From DATBRV01 sp036560145 (GTDB lineage Bacteria; Myxococcota_A; UBA9160; SMWR01): a stretch of 36,864 nt of DNA. The notes beneath the pieces were generated by a model that saw only the letters and a program-made list of their open reading frames with translations, ran no database searches and was not told where the DNA came from. Where the stretch lies: positions 1 through 36,864 of the forward strand of contig DATBRV010000139.1 of assembly GCA_036560145.1 (NCBI GenBank), written 5' to 3'. The translations under genes were made by a program, and so were the position numbers. Shown piece by piece: positions 7,669-15,891 of this stretch. How positions within the stretch are numbered: position 1 is the stretch's first letter; every line of letters starts with the position of its first letter.

Positions 7669-10044
7669 CTACCCACCCGCGGCTTCGATGATCGGACGCA
7701 GCCAGGGGCCGATGTCGGGGTGGTCGATCAGGCCGACCTGACGGAGGCGCGCGGCGCCGATCGCGTTCACCTCGGCGGCGGTGCCCGCCAGGCGCGCGCG
7801 GCGCGCGTCGTCGGCGGCGTCGCCGTAGTCGAGCGCGTGCACGATCTCCTTGACCACCGGCACCGCGCTGGGCGCGCAGGAGAGCTCCTCGATCCCGAGC
7901 CCGACCAGCAGCGGCACGGCCAGCGGATTGCTGGCCATCTCCCCGCACAGCGAGATCGGGATGTCGGCGTTGGCGGCCGCACGCACGCTGCGGTCGATCA
8001 GCGCCAGCACCGCCGGGTGCAGCGAATCGTAGAGATGGGAGACCCGTTCGTTGCCGCGGTCCACCGCGAGCGTGTACTGCGTGAGGTCGTTGGTGCCGAT
8101 GCTGAAGAAGTCGCACTCGCGGGCCAGCGCGTCGGCGATCAGCGCCGCCGAGGGCACCTCGATCATGATCCCGATCGGGAGCGCGCGCCCGAACGCGATG
8201 CCGGCCCGCTCGAGCTCCAGCTTCGACTCCTCGACCAGCCGCTTGGCGGTGCGCAGCTCCGAGAGCGCCGAGATCATCGGGAAGAGCAGGCGCACGTTGC
8301 CCGTGGCGCTCGCGCGCAGCACCGCGCGCAGCTGCGCGCGGAACACGCCCTCGTGTTCGAGCGAGAGGCGGATCGAGCGGCACCCGAGCTGCGGGTTCTC
8401 CTCGGCGCGGTCGGTGAGCCCCGGGAGATCCTTGTCGCCCCCGACGTCGAGCGTGCGGATCGTCACCGGCCGCGGCGCGATCGCCCGGGTCACGCGCTCG
8501 TAGAGCTGCGCCTGCTCCTCTTCTTCGGGGAAGCCGCGGTGCGCCAGCACCAGCAGCTCGGTGCGAAACAGCCCGATGCCGTCCGCGCCGTGCTGCTCGA
8601 CCAGCCGCAGGTCGGAGACCAGGCCGACGTTGGCGGTGAGCGAGATCCGGTGCCCGTCGCGTGTCTCGCCGGGGCGCTCGCGCAGCGCGTCGAGGTGCTG
8701 GGTCGCGACCGTGTAGCGCTGCTGCGCGCGCCGATACTCGGCGACGAGGTGCTCGTCGGGCGAGAGGTGGACCTGCCCGTCGCCGCCGTCCACGATCGCG
8801 ATCTCGCCGGGCTGCACCACGGCCTGGATGCCCACCACGCCGGTCACGGCGGGGATCTCGAGCGTGCGCGCGAAGATCGCGCCGTGCGAGGTGGGCCCGC
8901 CGTGCTCGGAGACGATCGCCGCGACCTTCTCGATGTCGAGGCGCGCGAAGTGGCCGGGCAGAATGTAGTCTGCCACCACGATCGATCCCTCGGGCATCGG
9001 ATCCAGGTGGTGGCGGACGCCGAGCAGGCGCTCCATCACCCGGCGCCCCACGTCCTCGACGTCGTCGGCGCGCTCGCGGAAGTACGGGTCCTCGATGCCC
9101 TCGAAGGTGCGCCGGTAGGCGCCCAACACGTTGCGCAGCGCGAGCAGGGCATTGCCCGTCTGCTGCACCTCCGCGGCCAGCTTCGCGACGAAGCCCTTGT
9201 CCTCGAGGATCTGGATGTGGGTGTGGAAGACGGCCGCGAAGTCGGGGCCGAAGCGCGCCTCCATGTCCTCCCGGGTGTCGTCGAGCTCGCTGCGGGCCTC
9301 GTGGAGCGCATCCAGCAGATCGCGCTCCTCGCGCGCGGGGTCGGCGCTCGGCGCGTACTCGAGCTCCGCGAGGTCGAGCGGGGTGCCGAGCCGGTAGACC
9401 GGCCCGATCGCGATGCCGCGCGCGGTCGGGCTGCCGCGGAACTCGGTCCGGCGCTGGCTGCCGGGCGCCGCACGCCCGCGCACGCGCACGCCCGAGACGG
9501 CGAGCTGCGTCCCGAGCCGCTCGCGCTCCTCCTCGCTCTGGTCGACGATCGCGAGCAGGCGCGCGTTCATCACGACGGGCGCGATCAGCTGCGCGCAGGT
9601 CTGGAACGATTGCACGTCGCGGGAAGGGAACCGGCGCGGCGCCCGCGTCTGCACCGCGAGCACGCCGATGGTGACGCCGCGGACCAGCAGCGGCACCGCC
9701 ATCAGCGATTCGTAGCGCTCCTCGCCGGTCTCGGGGAAGTAGCGGAACTTCGGATGCTCCCGGGCGTGCTCGATCACGACGGGCTCGCGCGACTCGGCGG
9801 CGAGCCCGACGAGCCCCTCGCCGAACGGCAGCGTGACGCGGCCGACGGACTCCGGATTCAGGCCCTTGGTGGCGGAGAGCGTCAGGTTGCGCAGATCGGC
9901 GCTGGTCAGATAGACGGAGCAGACGTCGGCGTCGAGGCGCTTGGCGACGAGGTCGACGACGTTTCGCAGCGTCTCGTCGAGGTCGTGGGAATGCGCGACG
10001 ATCTCGGCGACGTCAGCGAGAAGTGTCACGCGATCCGGAATCAC
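7669..10044 (-). CDS. ptsP: Phosphoenolpyruvate-protein phosphotransferase PtsP (EI-Ntr)
   Basis: About 790 residues: an N-terminal GAF domain (about 10-165), then the full Enzyme I module. The EI phosphohistidine lies in GGPTSHGAIFARTLEIPAVTG (residue about 387 from this start). The PEP-binding TIM barrel follows (GLFRTELL, TIRTLDVGGDKDLPG, IGTNDLTQYTLAVDR) and the catalytic cysteine is in SLCGEMASNP. EI-Ntr passes phosphate from PEP to NPr and EIIA-Ntr, a regulatory chain linked to nitrogen and potassium; neither partner gene is in the window. I chose GTG 10044, because a GGGAGGAG ribosome site lies just before it. The frame is open to a GTG at 10062, which would put that site inside the gene. 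Confidence 0.95.
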   Translation of the reverse strand: MIPDRVTLLADVAEIVAHSHDLDETLRNVVDLVAKRLDADVCSVYLTSADLRNLTLSATKGLNPESVGRVTLPFGEGLVGLAAESREPVVIEHAREHPKFRYFPETGEERYESLMAVPLLVRGVTIGVLAVQTRAPRRFPSRDVQSFQTCAQLIAPVVMNARLLAIVDQSEEERERLGTQLAVSGVRVRGRAAPGSQRRTEFRGSPTARGIAIGPVYRLGTPLDLAELEYAPSADPAREERDLLDALHEARSELDDTREDMEARFGPDFAAVFHTHIQILEDKGFVAKLAAEVQQTGNALLALRNVLGAYRRTFEGIEDPYFRERADDVEDVGRRVMERLLGVRHHLDPMPEGSIVVADYILPGHFARLDIEKVAAIVSEHGGPTSHGAIFARTLEIPAVTGVVGIQAVVQPGEIAIVDGGDGQVHLSPDEHLVAEYRRAQQRYTVATQHLDALRERPGETRDGHRISLTANVGLVSDLRLVEQHGADGIGLFRTELLVLAHRGFPEEEEQAQLYERVTRAIAPRPVTIRTLDVGGDKDLPGLTDRAEENPQLGCRSIRLSLEHEGVFRAQLRAVLRASATGNVRLLFPMISALSELRTAKRLVEESKLELERAGIAFGRALPIGIMIEVPSAALIADALARECDFFSIGTNDLTQYTLAVDRGNERVSHLYDSLHPAVLALIDRSVRAAANADIPISLCGEMASNPLAVPLLVGLGIEELSCAPSAVPVVKEIVHALDYGDAADDARRARLAGTAAEVNAIGAARLRQVGLIDHPDIGPWLRPIIEAAGG

Positions 10045-10152
10045 CCACTCCTCCCGCAACACCGCACGCGGAGCGCGGCTCGGGAAAGGGTACCGGCTTC
10101 ACGACGGGGCGGGGAGTCGAGCGCCCGGGCCGCCCGCAGCGCGGCGCCGCGC

Positions 10153-10419
10153 CTAGGAGTGCGAGTGGGGAAGCGAGGATTCGCTGGTGAACATCGACAA
10201 GGAAGGGAATACCTGGTCCTTGTCTTCGAAGCGGAGCCCGAGCGCGAGCAGGATCTTGCGCTTCGTGTCCATGCGGCAGTTCATGCCTTTTTCGACGCTG
10301 TGAATCGTGCGGAGCGCGACCTTGGCCTTCCGGGCGAGCTGCGCCTGGGTCATCAGCCGGTTCTCTCGCAGCTCGCGGACCCGGTTCTGCCGGACCGCCT
10401 TCGACCCATTATGCTCCAT
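10153..10419 (-). CDS. Small XRE-family helix-turn-helix regulator
   Basis: 88 residues. An XRE/Cro-type helix-turn-helix spans about residues 13-62: RVRELRENRLMTQAQLARKAKVALRTIHSVEKG, then a final helix DTKRKILLALGL. It is a DNA-binding domain only; the short Ser/His-rich tail (SESSLPHSHS) has no recognised function. A GAGGAG ribosome site precedes the ATG. TTGACA at 10471-10466 (minus strand) could be a -35, but no good -10 follows it. It is transcribed toward ptsP, 108 bp away, and divergently from the AsmA-like gene. Its targets are unknown. Confidence 0.88.
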   Translation of the reverse strand: MEHNGSKAVRQNRVRELRENRLMTQAQLARKAKVALRTIHSVEKGMNCRMDTKRKILLALGLRFEDKDQVFPSLSMFTSESSLPHSHS

Positions 10420-10716
10420 GCCGTCGCTCTCCTCGCCCGAACCTTCCGCGTCGGTTTTGCAGCCGTGTCAACTTGGGTGCCGTTTCGACCGAACCCGGGA
10501 ATTCTTTAGGGAAGATGCGACCTTGGCGTTGATCGGGTGGGGAGACCCCCGGGCCCGACAAGCCCTGCCGGAGCCCGTAGATGCAGCCGGCGGACGCGGC
10601 TGCGAGTAGGTTCGCCGAACCCAAGGTTGGGGTCGGAAGCCAGCAACCCGCCGGCAACCCCGGCGGCGCGGTCCGTCGCGGTCGGCCCAGGGATCCCGAG
10701 GAGTGGAGTGCGACGC
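10420..10716. promoter_or_regulatory. Divergent control region between the XRE regulator and the AsmA-like gene
   Basis: 297 bp without a convincing gene. It contains three copies of a GGTTCGG-(N)-CGA motif on the minus strand (10443-10433, 10495-10485, 10621-10612), a TTGACA hexamer (10471-10466, minus), and a dense run of hairpins at 10533-10666. The first motif copy lies next to the ribosome site of the XRE gene, consistent with an operator, though nothing proves binding. Confidence 0.4.
10533..10666 (+). ncRNA. Candidate structured RNA or leader of the AsmA-like gene
   Basis: Five inverted repeats follow each other. TCGGG (10533-10537) pairs with CCCGA (10554-10558), with GGGG/CCCC inside. 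GCAGCCG (10583-10589) pairs with CGGCTGC (10597-10603). GGTTC (10609-10613) pairs with GAACC (10617-10621). GGTTG (10625-10629) pairs with CAACC (10644-10648). CCGCCGG (10648-10654) pairs with CCGGCGG (10660-10666). ACCCAA/TTGGGGT around 10619-10632 offers an alternative pairing that would exclude the third and fourth stems. I match it to no known riboswitch or housekeeping RNA. High GC alone raises the chance of hairpins, so confidence is low. Confidence 0.25.
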
Positions 10717-13455
10717 ATGCGCCTGCGATGGGGGCTCGCCTTGCTCGCGTTCGCCGCGGCGTTCGGCGCCGGGTTCGCGCTGGTGCGAGGGCTGGCCCCC
10801 GAGCGGCTGCGGCACGAGACCGAGGCTCGGCTCGCGGAGGCCCTCGGCGGTCCGGTCGAGATCGGGCGGCTCCGCTTCACGCCCGGCCTGGGTCTGCGCC
10901 TGCACGCCGAAGCGGTCACCGCCTGGCCCTCCGAGGCCGGCCCGCGGCTCCGGGTGGAGCGGGTCGAAGCGCGGCTGCGGCCCCTCGCCCTCCTCACCGG
11001 CGGCCCCCTGTTCGGAACGCTGCGGCTGGACGGCCTGCGCCTCGCGCTCGCGCGGGACCGCGCCGGCGCCTGGCAGCCGCCGCCGCTGGCGGACCTCGCG
11101 CAGGCGCCGAGCCAGCCCGCACGCGCCCCCGCCCCCAACCTCGAGGAATGGCTCGCGCCGATGGCCGCGCTCGAGGCGTTGGCGCGCGCCCTGCTGGATG
11201 ACTCGGGGTTCGCCGACGGCGTCGAGCTGCGCGGGGCGAGCATCGAGTTTCATGACGCGAAGCCGCCCGGCGGGGGCCGGGTCGCGCTCGAGCTCGCGGG
11301 GCTCGAGGCGCGCCTGCGTCGCCACCGGATCCTGGGCGGCGCCGATCTCTTCCTGCGCGGGCGGCTGCTCGAGGCCGGGGTCGAGCGCGGCACGCTCGAG
11401 ATCCTGGGCAGCCGCGCGCGCGACGGCAGCGTCGAGATCGCGCTGGCGACGGCCGCTCTCGATCTCGCCACGCTGGCGCCGTACCTCCCGCTGGAGGAGC
11501 CGCGGGCCCCGATCGCAGGGACCCTGAGCGGCTATCTCGGCACCCGATCCGCGACGCCGGGCCGCAACACGATCGAGGTCGATCTCGTGATCGCCGGCCT
11601 GCGCAGCGTGATTCCCGACTTCACCGGACTTGCCGGAGGCGAGCCCCGGCCGGTCGAGGCCGGGCGCGTCGATCTGGCCGGCTTCCTCGACATCACGGAC
11701 GAGCAGCTGCAGGTCCGCGACCTGCGCTTCGAGAACGGCCGCTTGCGGCTCGAGCTCGCGGGCCGGATCGCGCGCCCGCTCCGAGCCAGCTCCGCCGCCG
11801 AGCTCTCCCTGGCCGTGCGCGACCTCGACGTGGCCGAGCTGCGGGACCTGCTCGCCTGGCTGCCCGAGGTCCGCCGCGAGCAGGCCACCCGGGGCCTCGA
11901 GCGGATCGAAGCGGGGCGCCTCGCGCATCTCCAGGTGGGCGGATCCGCCTCGCTCTCGGACTGGCAGGCCTTCCTCGCCGGCGAGCAGGGCGAGCTCCCC
12001 GAGCGCTTCTCGCTCCAGGCGGACGTGGCCGAGACCCGGCTCCGGGTCGGCGACGAGGATCGCCTGGAGGATCTCTCGGGCCACCTCGCCTGGACCGGCG
12101 AGCGCCTCGAGGTGAAGGGCGCGCGCGCGGCGCTGAAGGGCAACCCGCTCCCGGTGCTCGACCTCTCGCTCGACGGCGTCTCGAACATGCTGGCCGGCGA
12201 TCCCGAGCGGCGCCGGCTCGCGCCGGGCGGAGAGCCGCTGCGCGGACTCGGCGCGCTGGCCGACGTGCTGGAAGGCGATCCCGAGAAGCCGGACCAGCCG
12301 ATCGAAACGCGGATCGAAGTCGAACTCGAGAGCGTCCACCATCCGGCGCTGCTCTGGCCGCTCGAGCGGCTTTCGGCGGTGCTCGAGCTGGCGCCGGGCG
12401 GCTTCCGCGTCGAGCCGCTGCGCGGCATCTGGGCGGGCGTTCCGGTCTCGGGCCAGGCCGTCTTCACCGAGCATCCGGAGCGAACCGCCAAGATCGAGCT
12501 GGTCGCCGGGCCGCCGGTGGCCGAGCCGCCGGCGGCGCAGGGGCCCGGCTGGGCGCGGGGCCGCTTCGAGATGGAGCGGATCACGACCCGCGTCTGGAGC
12601 CACGAGCACGCGAGCGGCCGCTTCACCGCCCACGGCGCCCGCTTCGATTTCGAGGACGTCGCGGCCAGCCTCGCGCCCACCGGCCGCGTCGTCGGCCGCG
12701 CCAGCCTCGACTTCGCGCGCGACGGGAGCGTCCCCTACCGGGCCTCCTTCCAGCTCGCCGACGGCGACGTGGCCGGGGTCGCGCGCGTGCTCGACCTGCC
12801 GACGGATTTCGCGACCGGGAAGGTCGACCTCGCCGGCTCCTTCGAGGGGATCCTGGCGCCCCGGGTTCCGGGCGCGAAGCACGTCAGCGGCCTGCTCTCG
12901 GTGCGCGCCCGCAGCGGCGAGATCCGGCGCGTGCTGCCCGCGGTGGTGGCGATCGCGCTCGCGAGCCGCTCCCTGAATCCGTTCAGCGGGCGCGAGCAGA
13001 TCCGCTACGACCGCGCCGAGACGGTGCTCGAGTTCGCGGGCGGCAGCATGCACACGGAGGCCTTCTCGATCGACGGCCCCGACCTGCGCATCTTCGCTTC
13101 GGGGGACCTCTCGCTCGCGAGCCCGGCGCACGAGGTCGACGCGCACGTCGTGCTGTTCCTGTTCCGCCAGATCGACAACGTGATCGGGAAGATCCCGGTC
13201 CTGAACCTGCTGCTGCTGGGCAGCAACGAGAACCTGCTGGCGGCCTACTTCGATCTCACCGGACCCTGGGCCGAGCCCGAAGCGAATCTGGTGCCCCTGC
13301 GTTCGCTCGCGGCCGGGCCGGCGAGCCTGGTGCTGGAGGGCGTGCCATTCCTGGTGCGCAAGGGCCTGCAAGCGATCGGAGCGATCGACGGCGAAGCCAG
13401 CGGCGCGCCGGCCAGACCGTTTTCGCCCGAGCCCCCTCCGCGCAAGGAGTCGTAG
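10717..13455 (+). CDS. Large AsmA-like / YhdP-type envelope protein
   Basis: 912 residues. An N-terminal membrane anchor (about 4-23) is followed by a long extracytoplasmic part rich in repeated beta-strand segments (L-x-L-x-G-x-L/R), typical of AsmA-like repeating beta-groove proteins. The start (R-x-E-x-x-L-x-x-x-L-G-G-P-V-E-I-G-R-L-R-F, with later LRLDGLRLALARD) matches the AsmA N-terminal region, and the C-terminal section before residue 860 resembles the AsmA-like C-terminal domain. Such proteins are thought to bridge inner and outer membrane for lipid transport. I chose ATG 10717, after a GGAGTGGAG ribosome site; the frame is open further upstream, but through the hairpin region. It leads the rfaE2-bat gene train. 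Confidence 0.75.
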   Translation: MRLRWGLALLAFAAAFGAGFALVRGLAPERLRHETEARLAEALGGPVEIGRLRFTPGLGLRLHAEAVTAWPSEAGPRLRVERVEARLRPLALLTGGPLFGTLRLDGLRLALARDRAGAWQPPPLADLAQAPSQPARAPAPNLEEWLAPMAALEALARALLDDSGFADGVELRGASIEFHDAKPPGGGRVALELAGLEARLRRHRILGGADLFLRGRLLEAGVERGTLEILGSRARDGSVEIALATAALDLATLAPYLPLEEPRAPIAGTLSGYLGTRSATPGRNTIEVDLVIAGLRSVIPDFTGLAGGEPRPVEAGRVDLAGFLDITDEQLQVRDLRFENGRLRLELAGRIARPLRASSAAELSLAVRDLDVAELRDLLAWLPEVRREQATRGLERIEAGRLAHLQVGGSASLSDWQAFLAGEQGELPERFSLQADVAETRLRVGDEDRLEDLSGHLAWTGERLEVKGARAALKGNPLPVLDLSLDGVSNMLAGDPERRRLAPGGEPLRGLGALADVLEGDPEKPDQPIETRIEVELESVHHPALLWPLERLSAVLELAPGGFRVEPLRGIWAGVPVSGQAVFTEHPERTAKIELVAGPPVAEPPAAQGPGWARGRFEMERITTRVWSHEHASGRFTAHGARFDFEDVAASLAPTGRVVGRASLDFARDGSVPYRASFQLADGDVAGVARVLDLPTDFATGKVDLAGSFEGILAPRVPGAKHVSGLLSVRARSGEIRRVLPAVVAIALASRSLNPFSGREQIRYDRAETVLEFAGGSMHTEAFSIDGPDLRIFASGDLSLASPAHEVDAHVVLFLFRQIDNVIGKIPVLNLLLLGSNENLLAAYFDLTGPWAEPEANLVPLRSLAAGPASLVLEGVPFLVRKGLQAIGAIDGEASGAPARPFSPEPPPRKES

Positions 13456-13469
13456 TAGATTAGGGCCGC

Positions 13470-13961
13470 ATGCCGGGCCCGCTCCCCGCTCGCCGGAAGG
13501 TGCTCTCGCGCACACGCGCGAAGGCGAGCGTGCGCGCGGCGCAGCGCCGCGGCGAACGGGTGGTCTTCAGCAACGGCTGCTTCGACCTGCTCCACGTCGG
13601 CCACGTCCGCTGCCTGGAGGCGGCGCGCCGCCTCGGCGACCGCTTGCTGGTCGGCGTGAATTCGGACGCGAGCGTGCGCCGTCTCAAGGGCCCCGGGCGC
13701 CCCGTGGTTCCCGCCGCGCGGCGCGCCGAGGTGCTGGCCGCGCTCGCCTGCGTCGATTGGGTGGTGATCTTCGGCGAGACGACGCCGCTCGCGCTGATCC
13801 GGTCGCTGCGCCCCGCCGTGCTGGCCAAGGGCGGCGACTGGACGCTCGACACCATCGTGGGTCGGCTCGACGTCGAGGGCTGGGGCGGCCGGGTCGTGCG
13901 CCTCCCCGAGCTGCGCGGCGTGCACACCACGGGTCTGCTCACCCGGATCCGGCAGCGCTGA
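13470..13961 (+). CDS. rfaE2: D-glycero-beta-D-manno-heptose 1-phosphate adenylyltransferase (stand-alone)
   Basis: 163 residues, the cytidylyltransferase-fold half of HldE as a separate protein. The nucleotidyltransferase motif GCFDLLHVGHVRCLEAAR (with HxGH, about 35-52) and the family stretch VVPAARRAEVLAALACVDWVVIF are clear, followed by LAKGGDW and the TTGLLTRI end. It makes ADP-heptose for LPS inner core from heptose 1-phosphate and ATP in the cytosol. The kinase half (rfaE1) is not in the window. The start lies 14 bp after the AsmA-like gene, with a TAGATT box 8 bases before the ATG. Only 1 bp separates its stop from the moxR ATG. Confidence 0.93.
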   Translation: MPGPLPARRKVLSRTRAKASVRAAQRRGERVVFSNGCFDLLHVGHVRCLEAARRLGDRLLVGVNSDASVRRLKGPGRPVVPAARRAEVLAALACVDWVVIFGETTPLALIRSLRPAVLAKGGDWTLDTIVGRLDVEGWGGRVVRLPELRGVHTTGLLTRIRQR

Positions 13962-13962
13962 C

Positions 13963-14925
13963 ATGCAGGACGCGCAGGCAACGCTCGGCCGGATCCTCGA
14001 CGAGGTGGGCCGCGTCGTGGTCGGGCAGCGGGCGCTGGTCGAGGGCCTGCTGGTGGCGCTGCTCTCGGGCGGACACGCCCTGGTCGACGGCGTGCCGGGC
14101 CTCGCCAAGACCACCGCGGTGCGCACGCTCGCGCAGGCGCTCGGCCTCGGCTTCGGCCGGATCCAGTTCACGCCCGACCTGCTGCCGGGCGACCTGGTCG
14201 GCACGCTCGTCTTCGTCCCCGACCAGCGGCGCTTCCAGGTGCACCGCGGCCCGATCTTCGCGCCCGTGCTGCTGGCCGACGAGATCAACCGGGCGCCGGC
14301 CAAGGTCCAGTCGGCGCTGCTGGAGGCGATGGAGGAGCGGCAGGTCTCGATCGGCGAGGAGACCTTTCGCCTGCCGGATCCGTTCTTCGTGATGGCGACC
14401 CAGAATCCGGTCGAGCTGGAGGGAACCTACCCGCTTCCCGAGGCGCAGATCGATCGCTTCCTGCTCAAGCTGGTCGTGCCCTACCCGGAACCCGGCGAGG
14501 AGCGCGAGATCGTCCTGCGAGACGCCGCCGGCCCGGTGCGGGTCGCGGCGGTGGCCGACGCCGAGACCGTGCTGGCGCTGCGCGCGGCGGCGGCCAAGAT
14601 CCACGTCGCGCCGGCGCTCGTCGACTACGCGGTCCGCCTGGCGCGGGCCACGCGCGATCCCGCGGCCGCCGGGGTGCGCCTCGGCAGCGACGCGAAGTCC
14701 TGGGTGGCGCTCGGCGCCTCGCCGCGCGCCTCGATCTACCTGGTGCGCGCGGCCCGCGCGCGCGCGCTGCTCGACGGCCGCGGCTTCGTCACGCCCCACG
14801 ATCTGAAGCGCGTGGCGCCCGACGTGCTGCGCCACCGCGTGGTGGTGAGCTTCGAAGCCGAGGCCGACGGAATCTCGCCCGAGACGGTCGTCGCGGCCGT
14901 GCTCGCGACGGTCGAAACCGCGTAG
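13963..14925 (+). CDS. moxR: MoxR-family AAA+ ATPase
   Basis: 320 residues, normal length. Walker A is GVPGLAKTT (about 43-51), Walker B is VLLADEINRAP (about 103-113), and sensor 1 is in VMATQNPVELEGTYPLPEAQIDRF. The lid domain fills the C-terminal third, ending with a GRGFVTPHDLKRVAPDVLRHR stretch. MoxR ATPases act as chaperones for metal insertion and complex assembly together with VWA-domain partners. Here three VWA or VWA-like genes follow in the same train (DUF58, BatA, BatB), the standard MoxR-Bat layout. Confidence 0.95.
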   Translation: MQDAQATLGRILDEVGRVVVGQRALVEGLLVALLSGGHALVDGVPGLAKTTAVRTLAQALGLGFGRIQFTPDLLPGDLVGTLVFVPDQRRFQVHRGPIFAPVLLADEINRAPAKVQSALLEAMEERQVSIGEETFRLPDPFFVMATQNPVELEGTYPLPEAQIDRFLLKLVVPYPEPGEEREIVLRDAAGPVRVAAVADAETVLALRAAAAKIHVAPALVDYAVRLARATRDPAAAGVRLGSDAKSWVALGASPRASIYLVRAARARALLDGRGFVTPHDLKRVAPDVLRHRVVVSFEAEADGISPETVVAAVLATVETA

Positions 14926-14931
14926 CGCGCG

Positions 14932-15891
14932 ATGGCGACACCGCCGCCCCCGGCGCTCGCGCAGGCCGAGCTGTCCCGTGCGGCGCGCGTGCTGACGCTG
15001 CGCAGCCGGCTGGAGGCCACGGGCCTCTTCGCCGGCAACTACCGCAGCGCCTTCCGGGGCGGCGGCCTCGAGTACGAGGAGTCGCGCCCCTACGCGCCCG
15101 GCGACGACGTGCGCTCGCTGGACGCGGGCGCCACCGCGCGCACCGGCGTGCCCTACGTGAAGATCTTCCGCGAGGAGCGCGATCGCACCCTGCTGCTCGC
15201 GCTCGACGTCTCGGGCTCGATGCGCTTCGGGACGGCGGGCGCCGCCAAGGCGGCGACCGCCGCGCACGCGCTGGCCCTGCTCGCCTCCGCCGCCGGGCGG
15301 GCGGGCGACCAGATCGGCCTCGTCGTGTTCGACGACCGCCTGCGCGCGGACGTGCGTCTCGGCCGCGGCCGCGCCCAGAGCGCGCGCGTGATCCGGATCG
15401 CGACACAAGCGGCTGCCCTGAGCCGCGGCCCGACCGATCTCGCCGCCGGGCTGCGCGCGCTGCGGCGGCGCGCGGCGCGCCGGGCGGTGATCGTGTTGAT
15501 CTCCGACTTCCGGGATCCCGCCCTGCTCGGCGGGGGTCTACAGCGGCCGGAGTCCGGCCCGCTGCGCCGCGAGCTGGCGGCGCTCGCGCGCGCGCACGAC
15601 GTGGTCGCGGCGGCCGTCGTCGACCCCCGCGAGCAGGCGCTGGTCGCGGCCGGCGGCGTGCGCGTACGCGACGCCGAGCGCGGGGGCCGAAGCCTGCTGC
15701 TCCCGACCGGGAGCGCGCGCGCGAGGCGGGCGTTCGCCGCGGAGGCCGCGCGCTGGCGGGGCCAGCTCGCGCGCGATCTGCGCGCTGGCGGCGCCGAATG
15801 CCTCTGGCTGCGCAGCGACCGCAGCCCGCTCTTCGCGCTCGCGCGCTTCTTCCAGGAACGCGCGGGACGCCGGCTGGGCGGCTCGCGATGA
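14932..15891 (+). CDS. DUF58 domain protein of the MoxR/Bat cluster
   Basis: 319 residues. The DUF58 signature is clear: RSAFRGGGLEYEESRPYAPGDDVRSLDAGATARTG (about 38-70), followed by a VWA-like fold with a MIDAS-type D-V-S-G-S-M motif (about 89-94) and a later LISDFRDP. DUF58 proteins almost always sit beside moxR and are thought to bind or present client proteins to it. There is no obvious membrane segment. It begins 6 bp after moxR and its last bases overlap the next ATG (ATGA). Confidence 0.93.
   Translation: MATPPPPALAQAELSRAARVLTLRSRLEATGLFAGNYRSAFRGGGLEYEESRPYAPGDDVRSLDAGATARTGVPYVKIFREERDRTLLLALDVSGSMRFGTAGAAKAATAAHALALLASAAGRAGDQIGLVVFDDRLRADVRLGRGRAQSARVIRIATQAAALSRGPTDLAAGLRALRRRAARRAVIVLISDFRDPALLGGGLQRPESGPLRRELAALARAHDVVAAAVVDPREQALVAAGGVRVRDAERGGRSLLLPTGSARARRAFAAEAARWRGQLARDLRAGGAECLWLRSDRSPLFALARFFQERAGRRLGGSR

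Noticed and set aside
10139..10152. Palindrome GCGCGGCGCCGCGC at the end of the XRE gene as a terminator
   Set aside because: Too short a loop and no T-run; likely a chance GC palindrome.
10605..10650. tRNA-like T-arm (GGTTCGCCGAACC) and GCCGGCAACC resembling part of a SAM riboswitch
   Set aside because: No acceptor or anticodon stem can be formed, and the conserved 5' part of a SAM riboswitch is missing.
10468..13515. 1015-residue frame antisense to the AsmA-like gene
   Set aside because: Same shadow effect; no domain, no start signal, and the sense strand encodes a coherent envelope protein.
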